A stretch of 64,000 nt of DNA from Aureobasidium sp. EXF-3400. Its lineage: Eukaryota; Ascomycota; Dothideomycetes; Dothideales; Saccotheciaceae. The notes under the pieces were generated by a model, which ran no database searches, was not told the origin of the DNA, and saw only the letters and a list, made by a program, of their open reading frames with translations. The DNA lies in contig SWBL01000240.1 in NCBI GenBank assembly GCA_024195585.1, positions 17,473 to 81,472 of the forward strand. The letters are read 5' to 3'. Positions 33,042 to 43,775 of the stretch are shown here, piece after piece. Both the position numbers and the translations under genes were made by a program. Every line of letters begins with the position of its first letter. The stretch's first letter is position 1.

Positions 33042-33489
33042 GGTTTTGTTGGTTACATTTGTGATGTGGTGTTTTGTGTGCAGAGGAAGAAGGTGGGAGC
33101 CTGGAATAGCTTGGAAATTGTGGAGGGGTAATGCCGTTTTGGCTGTGTTTGACACCCTGGCTTTGGGTAAACCTGTCACAAGAAGGACAAAAAAGCCGAA
33201 TTGCAACCCATGAAGATGTTTAACCAGTAGGAATCATGTCTTGTAGTTATATGGCTCATGTATTATCCTGTATTTGTAGAAGTTATATACTCTATTCATC
33301 AGGTTGCAAGCAAAGAGATGATGACTCGGAATTCTGTCCATCAGTTGCTGGATTACCGCGACCGCACACTCCAATCTATTTCACACAATATATATTGACT
33401 GGTGAGAACATTTGATGGACCGAAAGCGTCATTTGCAACCTATACATTTTTTGTAAAACTATCTATCTACACCGGGCCATTCGCCTATT
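33042..33489. other. Short intergenic region
   Basis: About 450 bp between the tandem minus-strand genes GWT1 and Sfr1. It must contain the GWT1 3' end and the Sfr1 promoter. No further features seen. Confidence 0.45.
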
Positions 33490-35115
33490 TTACAGCTTGA
33501 TGGTGATGTTGCGCTGATCCAAGAACAAACCGACTCCAGTCAGGATGCTCATGTAACTAATCAAGACGGCCACAGCCTGGTAGTCATTCATGTCCAAAGT
33601 GGGCATAGTCATGTTGACAAGGCCAGTCAAAACATTGGCAAGGCAGAAGATGGCCAATCCATTGCGGTTGAAAGCATGGAGCACCTTGCTGGTAGCCTTG
33701 TGAACGCGCTCCTGCTCAACCTTTCTGTCGCGGGAAGTATACAAGAGAGGGAAGAGCATACCCTCGATGACACGGAAAAGAAGCAGCTGCCCACAGTTGA
33801 AGGCTGCGACCCATGCCAGGTAAGCCAGGTTCGCTAGGCGACGAGAAACTGTCAAGCGAGGACCGTAGTGCCAGGTCAGGAAAACGTAAACGACAATCCA
33901 GAGACCAGTCCACTTGGCGAGTTTGATCATGGAGTTGTGCTCGCGAGTCTTGCGAACTTCCTTCAAGCTATCAGTTCCACCGAGCATCTCAGCAACCCAT
34001 TCATCGTTTTGTGTGATAGGAGTGGCTGCATTGACATCACGGCGAAGCGCTTCCATGCCGATGCCCTGTCCGACGATGAAGATGGCGAGGTAGCCAAGGA
34101 AAGAGAAGATACCCTCGCGGTTGGCTGAAATGAAGTCGTCTCTGGGTGCCATGAACATGTACATTCCAAGGTCGGTGTAGTTGTACATCATCTCGTAAGG
34201 GACGAGCAATGCGAAGCCGAGAGCGCTGTATGAGGGAACGTACTTGATGACCGGTTGGAGAATAGTAACAAAGATGGGCAGGAGTCCAAGAGTGAAGAAG
34301 AAGTTCCAGTGGACGCCGTACTCGGTAACGTGCTCCTGGTACTCAAGACCCTTGACAGTCCAAAGGCGAAGGAATCCCAGAGCAAGCATAGGCAAAGAAT
34401 GCATAACTGCAGAGTTCATCTTGTTGGCGAAGCTGACTTTGGGTGCATCCTCCTCTTCCTCCTTGAGTGCCTGACGAGCGTAGACCAGGCCAGCACCGAA
34501 GACGAAAGAACCAACACCCAGATCCATAAGAGAAACACCCCAATTCTCAACCTTGGCGAAACGACGAGGGAACACAGGGAAATCAACAGCCAAGATAGAG
34601 ATGCAAGTAATGATCATCATGGCACCTCTGTAGGTGGTGATGAAAGGCTTGATGGGAACGAAGGCAACGGGTTCAGGGGGTCCTGCAGCTTCATCTTCCT
34701 TGACAGGAGGCTTTGCTGGCTTGTTGAATCTGTGGTCGAGGTTGTCGCCATTGACAACAGTGCCAATTGCGGGAACCAAAAGTAATCCAATCAAGACAGT
34801 AGGGTTATCAGCATATGCTGTGACAGCGAAGAGGATAGCTCCGACTTGAAGCAAGAAATCAGTCAACAACGACGATGTCGTATAGGGTTCGAAAAATTTC
34901 TGCCTGGTCTGGAGGACAGCCCAGAGCAAAGCCGCAGCCTGTTATCATAGTCAGTTGGATACCGCCATCGACGTTGTGCCTGTAATATGCGGCTGAAGAT
35001 GAGGAATGCGACATACAGGAGCTACCAGCGTCACTTGAGTGATATCCCAGATATTACTACCCGTATGACCCGTGACGAAGTCGATCTTGCGCTCGGTATA
35101 GCTGTCTCCAAACAT
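33490..35115 (-). CDS. GWT1: GPI-anchor inositol acyltransferase GWT1 (PIG-W)
   Basis: A 515-residue ER membrane protein in two exons (35017-35115, 33490-34938) joined in phase 0 by a 78-nt intron. It acylates the inositol ring of glucosaminyl-phosphatidylinositol, an early and essential step of GPI-anchor synthesis. The N-terminus DSYTERKIDFVTGHTGSNIWDI and the conserved blocks FITTYRGAMMIITCISILAVDFPVFPRRFAKVENWGVSLMDLGVGSFVF, GVHWNFFFTLGLLPI, ANREGIFSFLGYLAIFIVGQGIG, SRRLANLAYLAWVAAFNCGQLL and NRNGLAIFCLANVLTGLVNMTM are diagnostic; about 13 TM segments are visible. I chose the ATG at 35115 because family members begin directly before the xYKxRKxxFV motif; an in-frame ATG at 35178 would add 21 residues. 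The product would serve GPI proteins such as the adhesin at 21.3 kb. Confidence 0.93.
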
Positions 35116-36467
35116 GATGCCGGTGTTGTTGGAAAGAAAAGGAAGGTTGTTCTTTCCTTCTGGAAATGAGGACAACACAGTGTTCTCAAAGGGGCCGCCT
35201 GTCTCCGAGTCTTCTCGAATCTCGACAAGCTGTCAAACAAAACATTTCGAAAATGAAGCTTGGTCATAGCTTGCTGCCCACAGGCTTCGGTACCGAGCAA
35301 GCCGAATGCTTCTTCGACATTCGCTCCTGCTTACCAATGAACGCGGAATGTTAGAGGAACGAGGAGACTTGTCGTATCACGAGAGTGATTTGATCATATC
35401 CTACTGATAATACTCAGTCAAAGACTGTCGCTTGAGACGAAGTCTAGCATATCGTGAGTCGGCACACATGGCATGCTGTGGGTGTCCATACTACCTCCGT
35501 CGTCCGGATCGGTGAGTTTCTTTGCCGAAAGCCGTTCCTTCTCCTGACAGCACGCCGGTTACAGCCCTCCGACTCTCATCTCTTTTCCCAAGCCCTTTTT
35601 GTGAAGCGCTTCCCACGACTCAGGATCTGCCTCTTCTTGTGCTTTACAGATGGCTCGGCCGCCTAGTATATCGTTCACGACATCGGTTTTATGAGGAGGC
35701 TCTTGATTTTACACGCCTGGAGCAGGTATCCACATTGAGAGAGAGTGGATTCCAGAGCAGACCTTACCAACTGCATCTGGATTCGTCTCTCTACCTATGT
35801 GCATGTCTTCCGAGCAGCAGGAGTCTTTCTACAGAACGCTGGAACAATACCCTGCTTAGAGTCTGGCAGCTGACAACATGTCCTTTGTACTTCAGTACTC
35901 ATGTACGAGCGCTAGGCGGTTGTAGAAGGTAGATACTATTCGTCGTTCGAGAGATAGACTACAGCCATCGGCAGATACTCGTTCACGGCTATACAAGTTC
36001 GTCCAGGCCACATGGGCTTCTATGTTGCTGTTCATCTATATGCAAAATTGCCGTTGCAAATTTGGTCCCTTGGGGATGAGAGTAAGCGGACGTTGGAGGC
36101 TCACCAACGGTTCATCTTTCCCAATCTCCAGACTTCCTGTTTTGACATATAAACACTCGCAATGGGGAAGGTAGACGTTTGCCTGACCATCGCGGCTGCC
36201 ACTTTCCCGGTAGCATGATGGCAATAGGATAGAAAGTACGACTTACCTTCTGCAGATTCCTGCGAAACCAACACCCTCACGCTCTTTTCACCACTGTAGC
36301 CAAAAGCTCAATGTCACTCTTTTAACAACTCTCCTTCATGCTGATACGATACCGACGCTTAATTCTAATACACTAATTTGCTGGAGAAACACCAACAAAC
36401 CACACTCTCTTGTACAAATCAACAGGACCTTACTTTTCAAGCACAGCACGCTGGATCCTCCTTCGCA
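35116..36467. other. Divergent intergenic region, about 1.35 kb
   Basis: Promoter region between GWT1 and the large disordered protein. Overlapping small frames at 35454-35932 have no recognisable domain. C/T-rich sequence precedes the plus-strand gene. Confidence 0.5.
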
Positions 36468-39400
36468 ATGACACCACTCGGCGATCGAAGTGTCAATAGA
36501 CAGAGTCGCATACCTATTGTCGGTCTCGAGTCTTCCAGGAGTCGTGTAAACAACGAAAATGTACCACCTGCGTCCAACATCTCACGTCTTCTGGCTCCGA
36601 CCAAGTCATCAGTGGCACGTTCGAGATCAACTTCGCCATCACCAATTCCACTACCTATCAATCCAAGACCAACGTCAACGACTCCAGGTCGTGGTCGCCT
36701 TAGTACAGTCACGTCACATGATAGTCTGAATGCGTCCTTTGCGCGACGCCTATCTCTACATCGGCCCTCAACAACTTCTCCGATGGATGATGGAAAGTTT
36801 GGCGCCCCTAGACCGCCAACAAAGTCAACTCGCAGAACGGTACGTCAAAGCAGACCAAGTACACCGATCGCCCAGACGGAGGATACACAGAACCAGCTTC
36901 CTGGATTCAGAACGGGGCTTTCGAATAGATCTCCGCTCAAGACTCCCAGCATTTTACAGAGACCAGAAGGGTCGGCTTTGACACACGAGCGACCGGTCAC
37001 ACGCCGTGGAAGTGCAACTCCAAACGGGACCCCAAGCACGACGAAGTGTAGGTCTGCCAGCAAGCTACCACGCTCATCCGTTCACAACAGTCCTGTTATC
37101 GTGTCTCCGGTGCTGGATTCGCTGCCTACAAGTTTCAGTTCACCACATGTCGTCTCACCAATCTCTTCGCTTGGTACTTCCAGTGAGACAGGCAACTTGA
37201 CCGTCTCTGAGAACTTGAAAGAGCGTCGCCCACCAAGGATTTCTTCGCTCCAAGCACCTGAGCCCTGGAACCAGGATGTAGGATTAGGTATAGGCGTTTC
37301 CACAGCAGGAAGCTCGTTTGCCGAAGTTCAAGAGCATAAATATCTGCCTGCTGTACACAGTTTCTCAAGACCCCGAGCCCATCACATGGATAGGTCGCCA
37401 GCCAGTGTCATATCTCTAGCCGTCCCACAACCTTCTGTTATTGCGGATTCCAAAAAGCTCGACACTTCGACTACACCCAAGATTGTGTGCAGATCACCAA
37501 GCCTGACTTCAAAGTCAGTAGTGGATGAGAACATCCTGACATTCGCCGGTCGAAGCTTGGGAAATCCTACAGATCTTGCTACTCTGGACCATGGCAGTGC
37601 TCGTTCATCGAAACGCAAAGATTGTTTTACCACAGCCTCGCCGTTGACAAATGCAAGTCTAGCCCTCCAAGACTTACCTCCGAGAGTCCCATCGCCCTCA
37701 GAGCAAAACAAGCTAAGCCCTATCAGACTGCTGTTCGGCGATAAAGGACCTACCTCTGACGATGTCTTCGAGTACACGCGAGTGAAGCAACTCTCGGGAA
37801 GCTTACTGTCCAGTTCTTTCGTTGGATCCACGTTGAGCATTTCCGAAGAAGCCGATCACCTCATTTTCGGAGACAAAGGCGCTCGCATCCCTTCCTCCAT
37901 CTCTCAGACAAGTTTGGCAGTTCCTGCGGATGCCGAGTTCGACCTGCCTTCTCCTAGTGAGAACGGTTTCCATGTGTCTTGGCCTGCGGACTTTGGTTTC
38001 AATACGACCGATGGTCCAAACTCACCAACCGTGCAAAGCTCACCATCTGTCCGACCCAAGGCATTCTCAGGGGTATCTGAGGAGAGTGAACAATCGGTTG
38101 CCGAACAGAACGCCGAGTCTTTCGACCAATATCATGACGTGCAATCTGAGACGATGCCGCTCAACAATGGTTCAGGCGAGCAGATTGAGAGTAGAAGAGG
38201 AGACATCACAACAACACTATCCATCCTTGAGGGCACTCCGGCCAAAACAAACCCCCGATCGAGTGCTGCTCCAAAACCTGTCACGCGACGTTTTAGTGCA
38301 GCGAAGCTACCCAGGACCACTTCCAAGATTGGCGTTCAGGATACTGTACACACCCGCAATGATCGTCTTCCGTCATACATGCTGCCCACGCCAGCCTCAG
38401 AGGCTCGTAAGAATTCTACAGTCAGTCCACCAGAAATTCGTCGCAGCACCGCAAGTACGCCAAACCTGAACGCTCGTCGAGAAACTCAAGCCACAAAATC
38501 CACAACCACAGCTGACCCTGACAAGGTTCGTGTTCCTACCGGCAGACGAACCCCTGTGTCAGACTTGTGTGGTACTATTCGAAGCGGCCGACCGACGCCT
38601 ACCTCTGCCATTCCCCGCAGCACAACGCCCATAGCTCGTCCCAGCACGGGTAGTCAGACTATCGCTACTCCCAAGAAGACCGAAACGAGTCACCGCGCCT
38701 CGATTGGACACATCAAGATCGTTCGTCAGACGCCACAACCCATCGAGACATCTCGCGACGGCACCTTTCCGCCAACTCGACCTAGAAGTGAATCAAAGGG
38801 TAAATCGGTTCTAAACAACCTGAAAGGCTTGTTCTCTGGTAAAAGAGATGCTCCAGTAACGCCCAGTTCAAGTGGCAGAAGATTCTCCATCGGAAGCCGC
38901 AAATCAGTATCGACAGACGCTGATGTTCCGGATGTGCCTACTGTTCCCGACGTGCCAGCTATCCCTGCTGTGCCTGCTGTACCTGCCTTACCTGTTGGAC
39001 CCACTTTGCCTACTATGCCCACTTTACCTGCTGTGTCTGCGGCATCTGCCTTGCCGGAATCACGGAGGAAGTCGACGACGAAGAGCATCCTGGTCAAGAA
39101 GACTACCACTGATGAGGCTCACTCTAAGACCGAGATTCCGCCAAAGGACACCTCTATCTTGGCGAGATCTAGAAGGAAATCGACAGTCAAGGATAATCCA
39201 ACGAAGAAGGACATGGCCGCTGATGAGACACCTTCACTTCGTCGTAAGGCCTCGAAGCATAAGGTCGCTGCTGTTGAGGCAACTCAGGAGTCTGACTCGG
39301 GAAGGGAAACACGAGACACGGTTGCACTGATGGAAATGGGGCTCACTCTTCGTCAAGAAGCCTCTAAGGAAGACGATCTTGTTCGCAAGGAGCGCATGGC

Positions 39401-39605
39401 ATCGTTTGCCCAAGTCATGCTTGATACTGTTACCAACGCCGTGGAAGCTGAGCGCAACATGTATACGGCAATGCAAGCAGCGGAGCAAGCAAAGATGTCG
39501 TACATGATGACCCAGCAGAGTGTCCAAGAGATGAACAAACTGGTCTCGACTTCCCGCCGATTGCCTCTGTTTAAGAGAAAGAAGCGCTCGGACGGCAACG
39601 CCTGA
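36468..39605 (+). CDS. Large disordered Ser/Thr/Pro-rich protein, function unknown
   Basis: A 1045-residue intronless protein that I cannot assign to a family. It is Ser/Thr/Pro/Arg-rich with many SP/TP and RRxS sites (SRSTSPSPIPLP, RRFSAAKLPRTTS, RRKSTTKS), suggesting a heavily phosphorylated, basic scaffold. A valine-proline repeat of the form VPxVPAIPAVPAVPALP covers about residues 820-860. The last 100 residues (from about TVALMEMGLTLRQEAS) are predicted helical and possibly coiled, ending LVSTSRRLPLFKRKKR, a basic patch that could be a nuclear localisation signal. The start ATG at 36468 opens with MTPLGDRSVNRQSRIPIVGL. SRIP-type motifs and abundant SP/TP sites are seen in cytoskeleton-associated or cell-cycle proteins, but that is only a resemblance. 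Confidence 0.75.
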   Translation: MTPLGDRSVNRQSRIPIVGLESSRSRVNNENVPPASNISRLLAPTKSSVARSRSTSPSPIPLPINPRPTSTTPGRGRLSTVTSHDSLNASFARRLSLHRPSTTSPMDDGKFGAPRPPTKSTRRTVRQSRPSTPIAQTEDTQNQLPGFRTGLSNRSPLKTPSILQRPEGSALTHERPVTRRGSATPNGTPSTTKCRSASKLPRSSVHNSPVIVSPVLDSLPTSFSSPHVVSPISSLGTSSETGNLTVSENLKERRPPRISSLQAPEPWNQDVGLGIGVSTAGSSFAEVQEHKYLPAVHSFSRPRAHHMDRSPASVISLAVPQPSVIADSKKLDTSTTPKIVCRSPSLTSKSVVDENILTFAGRSLGNPTDLATLDHGSARSSKRKDCFTTASPLTNASLALQDLPPRVPSPSEQNKLSPIRLLFGDKGPTSDDVFEYTRVKQLSGSLLSSSFVGSTLSISEEADHLIFGDKGARIPSSISQTSLAVPADAEFDLPSPSENGFHVSWPADFGFNTTDGPNSPTVQSSPSVRPKAFSGVSEESEQSVAEQNAESFDQYHDVQSETMPLNNGSGEQIESRRGDITTTLSILEGTPAKTNPRSSAAPKPVTRRFSAAKLPRTTSKIGVQDTVHTRNDRLPSYMLPTPASEARKNSTVSPPEIRRSTASTPNLNARRETQATKSTTTADPDKVRVPTGRRTPVSDLCGTIRSGRPTPTSAIPRSTTPIARPSTGSQTIATPKKTETSHRASIGHIKIVRQTPQPIETSRDGTFPPTRPRSESKGKSVLNNLKGLFSGKRDAPVTPSSSGRRFSIGSRKSVSTDADVPDVPTVPDVPAIPAVPAVPALPVGPTLPTMPTLPAVSAASALPESRRKSTTKSILVKKTTTDEAHSKTEIPPKDTSILARSRRKSTVKDNPTKKDMAADETPSLRRKASKHKVAAVEATQESDSGRETRDTVALMEMGLTLRQEASKEDDLVRKERMASFAQVMLDTVTNAVEAERNMYTAMQAAEQAKMSYMMTQQSVQEMNKLVSTSRRLPLFKRKKRSDGNA

Positions 39606-40389
39606 CCGGTCTGTACGCTTTTCTGCTGCGTACCAGCACCGGACAAACACTTTCCGCCAGTGTTATCATCATTGTATCGGTTGCGGTCCATTATCTTGCA
39701 GTTCTTCCGGCAGCCCAACATTTATCCCCCGGTATGGTTGCAAGACGTAGCGTGAACGAAGCTCGGCGAAGTCTGTAGATTTACCATTGTATTTCGTTAT
39801 CCTCATGTATGAAGCTTACTCGTACTCGTACACGTTGTCTCGATACCACCGTAGTCGTGCAAACAGTTCGATTTATCAATAAATTTACGATTTATCAGGA
39901 GATTTCTCGGTCGGCCCACTTCACCGGAGTTGGCCTCCATAGACAAATGGTGATGCCCCACTTTTCCATGCGACGAGCCCCGCGCGGGGATAGGAAATAG
40001 AGAATGTATGATGTCAGAATGTTTGAGGCTGAAGCTGTCATCCAAGGTTTTTCGTACTCGTTCATATGGAGAAGTTAGCTGACCCTCGAGCTTTGGAGAA
40101 AGAATTGTTCGGCAGTTCCCTCCATATATTAAACGAGTGTACCGGAGCTGTATCATTGGGTGTAGCGAGCACTGAACACGAGATGTGCAGCATGGATGCC
40201 AGCCGCAGCCGCAATTCTCGAATATATGGTGACGTCGAGACGATGCAACCCACCTGACGTAGCTACATCGTAAGGAATTAGGCGACAAGCTGTCAAGCAC
40301 AAATACCCATCAAGGCCGCAGTTCGAGTCCGGTCTCATCTTACTTTGCTTCTTTCATCAGCAAAACCTCTAAAACACAACACATTCACA
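39606..40389. other. Intergenic region upstream of the dehydrogenase
   Basis: About 780 bp. ATATATTAAAC at about 40124 could be a distal TATA-like element. The leader just before 40390 contains an A/C-rich CACACAATGG-like context. No coding features supported. Confidence 0.45.
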
Positions 40390-41864
40390 ATGGCAACCAT
40401 GACACAAGCAGCAGCTGCGGCTGAGAGAGCCATTGGCCACGGCGACAACGCCATCACCGCCCAGGACGTTACCAACCCCGGCAGAAACAGAGAAAAGTAT
40501 GGCGACCCCAACGAGACCATGAAGGCTCTCGTCTGGCAGGGCAAGAATAAGGTCGAGGTCATCGAGTGCCCAAAGCCCAAGCTCGTTGAGGACCGCGATG
40601 TCATTCTCAAGATTACCGGCAGCACTGTCTGCGGTTCAGATCTCCACTTGCTCCACGGCTCGGTCGTCGAGATGGAGAAGGGCGATATCCTTGGCCACGA
40701 GTTCTGTGGTATCATCGACCAGGTCGGCTCTGCCGTCAAGAACCACAAGGTTGGCGACCGTGTTGTTGCCTCTTTCCAGATTGCTTGCGGAGACGTACGT
40801 ATCACATCAAATGATTCTTTCAAGGCTTCATGCTGACTTCAACACACAGTGCATGTACTGCGCAAAGAAGCTCTCTTCGCAGTGCGAGAAGACCAACTCG
40901 AACACAATTGAGAACGCCATGTACGGCGGCCGCACTGCTGGCATGTTCGGCTACTCTCACTTCACTGGTGGCTTCGCTGGTGGTCAGGCCGAGTACACTC
41001 GTGTACCTTGTGGTGATGTCAACCTGCTTCACCTTCCCGACGATGTTCCCGACGAGAAGGGTCTCTACCTCTCCGATGTTGTCAGCACCAGCTGGAACTG
41101 CGTCGTCGACACTGGAGTCAAGGAAGGTGATGTCGTTGCCATCTGGGGTGCCGGTCCCATCGGTCAGATGTGCATTGACTTCTCCTACATGAACGGCGCC
41201 AAGCGTGTTATTGTCATCGACCAGAACTGGCGTCTCGACTACTGCAAGTCCAAGTTCCCCAACATTGAGACCATCGACTTCACCAACCTGCCCAAGGGCG
41301 AGACTGTTGTCAGCACCTTGAAGAAGATGGAGCACGGTGGTCCTGATGTTGCCCTTGAGTGTGTTGCTGGAGAATACCCCAAGAGCTGGGCTCACACCCT
41401 CGAAATGGCTGCCGGTCTTGAGACCGACACCCCCGAGATCATCAACGAGATGATTGAGAGTGTCAAGAACTACGGTCGTTGCGGTATCACCGGTGTCTAC
41501 GTTGGCTTCGTAAGTTATCTCTGCTCTTCCGATGTTCATTAGCACATTACTGACCTTATCACAGACCAACCACTTCAACATCGGCTCATTGATGGAGCGC
41601 GGTATCCGCCTTATCGGTAACGGACAAGCACCCGTCCACCTCTACTGGGAGAAGCTCCTCAAAATGATCCAGGAGGGCAAGATCGACCCTTTGAAGATGG
41701 TCACCCACCGTGTTCGCATTGAGGATATGGCCGAAGTTTACTACGCCTTCGACAAGAAGGACGATGGTATGCAGAAGGTCTTCTGCGAGACCAAGTTCTC
41801 GCAACCCGCATGCTCTGGCAGCCCTGCTCTCAAGAGATTCGCCGACCACCCATTGTCGGCATAA
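40390..41864 (+). CDS. Zinc-dependent alcohol dehydrogenase, glutathione-independent formaldehyde dehydrogenase type
   Basis: A 454-residue medium-chain dehydrogenase in three exons (40390-40794, 40850-41509, 41565-41864) with introns of 55 nt; all junctions are phase 0. The catalytic zinc ligands are visible: Cys 81 (VCGSDLH), His 103-Glu 104 (LGHEFCG), and the structural zinc loop GDCMYCAKKLSSQCEKTN, which is formed across the first splice junction. The nucleotide-binding turn is WGAGPIGQMCIDF with acidic VIVIDQ. The sequence class, with GGFAGGQAEYTRVP and an extended N-terminus, matches fungal enzymes annotated as formaldehyde dehydrogenase-like or S-(hydroxymethyl)-independent ADHs. Actual substrate is not known. 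Codon choice is strongly C-biased at third positions in exon 2, suggesting high expression. Confidence 0.9.
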
Positions 41865-42509
41865 AGACTTGACCTTTTCACCACACTTCGATGATGTTTG
41901 ACGACGACCACGGATTATACCTTTTTGTTGGCACCTTTTTGGAAAGAAAATTGGACTCCTACACACCGATCCGAAGCTTGAGAAGATACTGTGCTGCCTA
42001 AGGCGTCCTGTTTCAGCTTCTCGAATTCAGATAGTATCATGAATAGTAAAAATAATACAACTTTCAACTCCATACTCATTCTTCCTGACTTGTGTTTCTT
42101 GTCTTTTGGTGATGTTGATGCTTGACGTTGACTTTGACGCGACTGCCGAACCTTTTGAGTTGACACCATCTTTTGCGGCTCAACAACGAGTCAAACAACT
42201 ACCAATTTGAGTTCAGCAAACGGACCGACGTTCACCGCACTTCTCGACAATAATTTCTCTCAATCATGTACCCCGTATCTATCCGGACTGAAAAGTGGAT
42301 GAAACGAACGGCCAACAGACGACGATCATAATTCGCGACTCACGCCCAGCAACGCCGAGTGCGCGATGGCGCCGACAAAGAAAACATTGGGCTTGGACCA
42401 AGCTTGCAGGGCACAGGAAAAGCAGGTTTAAAGGACCTTGATACCTCTTGAGTGCTACAGACTCGACCTCTCCCCTACCAAACGAATTCCAAAATCATCT
42501 TCTGCGAAA
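41865..42509. other. Intergenic region
   Basis: About 645 bp holding the ADH 3' end and the aquaporin promoter. A GTTTAAAG box at about 42426 is a possible TATA-like element 80 bp before the aquaporin ATG. A run of adenines at about 42045 fits a 3' end. Confidence 0.45.
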
Positions 42510-43412
42510 ATGGGTATCCGTATACCACCCTCCCTGCACCGCAACACCCTGCGTCCCTATCTGGCCGAATTCGTGGGCACAACTCTACTCATCCTCATTG
42601 GCGATGGCGTAGTAGCCCAAGCCCTCCTCACCGAATACCGCTACGCAAATTTCCTATCAGTAAACCTCGCCTGGGCATCCGCAGTAGCATTATCCTGCTA
42701 CATAGGCGCAACCGTAAACCCCTCCATCACATTGGCTTCAGCAATCATCCGCCCTTCAAAACTCCAATGGCAACAACTTCCCTTCAAAATCGCTGCTCAA
42801 TTCTCTGGTGCCTTTGTAGGCGCTGCTCTGGTGTATGCACAATATGCCTCAGCAATCGCATCCTGGGATCCTGAGTTTACGGTTCCTGGTGGCTCTATCA
42901 TGAGCCCGAAGGGACATCATTCAGCGGGTATTTTTGCTACATATCCGGCTGAGCATTTTGGGTCAAATTGGGAAGCTGCGGTGGCGGAATTTTTGGGTGC
43001 TAGTGTATTGGCTTTTGGGGTTTATGCTGTTGCGGATGGAAGGAATGAGGTGCTCAAGGCGCCGCAGTTTGGGTTGTTTGCGTTGATGGTTGCGATTGGG
43101 GCGTCTATGGGGTGGCAGACTGGTTATGTGAGTGCTGAAGTCTTTGGTGAAAGAATGGTTTTGCTGATTTTGTTGCAGGCTATTAATCCAGCTCGTGATT
43201 TTGGGCCGAGAGTCTTTTCGGCTTTCATCTATGGTCGTGAGGTGTTCACTGCCAAGGGCTTTTACTTTGTGGTTCCTCTGTTTGTGCCGACTTTCGGTTG
43301 CATTACTGGAGCTGCTTTGTATGATGCTTTCTTGTTTGAAGGCGAAGGATCGGCTGTTACTGATGCTTTGGATGCTGCGGAGGGTCATGATGGGAGAATC
43401 GCTATTGAGTAA
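42510..43412 (+). CDS. Aquaglyceroporin (MIP family)
   Basis: A 283-residue six-TM channel for glycerol or water in two exons (42510-43127, 43179-43412). The intron (43128-43178, GTGAGT...TTGCAG) is 51 nt, a multiple of three, and contains no stop in frame, so the unspliced message also stays open and would insert 17 residues directly before the second pore loop. The pore loops are GATVNPSITLASAI (NPS in place of NPA, residues 70-72) and INPARDFGPRV (residues 209-211), with the Asp after NPAR that marks glycerol-transporting members. The region between reads LYAQYASAI-like and GWQTGY-AINPAR only after removal of the intron, which matches the family. The start ATG is the first in frame. Confidence 0.9.
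   Translation: MGIRIPPSLHRNTLRPYLAEFVGTTLLILIGDGVVAQALLTEYRYANFLSVNLAWASAVALSCYIGATVNPSITLASAIIRPSKLQWQQLPFKIAAQFSGAFVGAALVYAQYASAIASWDPEFTVPGGSIMSPKGHHSAGIFATYPAEHFGSNWEAAVAEFLGASVLAFGVYAVADGRNEVLKAPQFGLFALMVAIGASMGWQTGYVSAEVFGERMVLLILLQAINPARDFGPRVFSAFIYGREVFTAKGFYFVVPLFVPTFGCITGAALYDAFLFEGEGSAVTDALDAAEGHDGRIAIE
43128..43178 (+). other. In-frame 51-nt intron in the aquaglyceroporin
   Basis: GTGAGT donor and TTGCAG acceptor with GCTGATTTTG just before it. Length divisible by three, no stop, so intron retention would give a 300-residue variant with an insert adjacent to the second NPA loop. Confidence 0.75.
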
Positions 43413-43775
43413 ACGATGGGTTTGCATTTACGTCTACAACGACGAGCATGGTTGGAGGAAGGCTTTGTTGCATACAAGGTGTTTGTTGTCGAGATCTGCT
43501 TTGATGAACCGTCGAATCTTCCACATTCATATCTCATGTTTGGGTGGGAAGACAGATAACGAACATGGTTACGTATCGAGTCCAAACTAGACTGGCGAAG
43601 AATGCCTTGTCGCTTCTGACTAATTATGTACTTTCCACTACCCTGTGCCTTGAATTTTTGATTCTGACCACTCCTGTAGAACAATGTCCCCCTCCGTCTC
43701 TTTTCTCCCCTATCAACACATCATCCTTCATTATCATCCCTCAACGTCTTCTTTTGCTGTGTTCATATCCCGTTT
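43413..43775. other. Convergent intergenic spacer
   Basis: About 360 bp between the aquaglyceroporin and SRA gene 3' ends. Nothing recognised. Confidence 0.45.

Noticed and set aside
33042..33206. 55-residue N-terminal extension of the Sfr1-like protein
   Set aside because: The extension is hydrophobic and not seen in the family; the ATG at 33041 begins directly before the conserved basic motif.
40310..40345. GCAGTTCGAGTCCGG, a T-arm-like sequence upstream of the dehydrogenase
   Set aside because: The stem does not pair over five bases and no D or anticodon arm is found upstream, so it is not called as tRNA.
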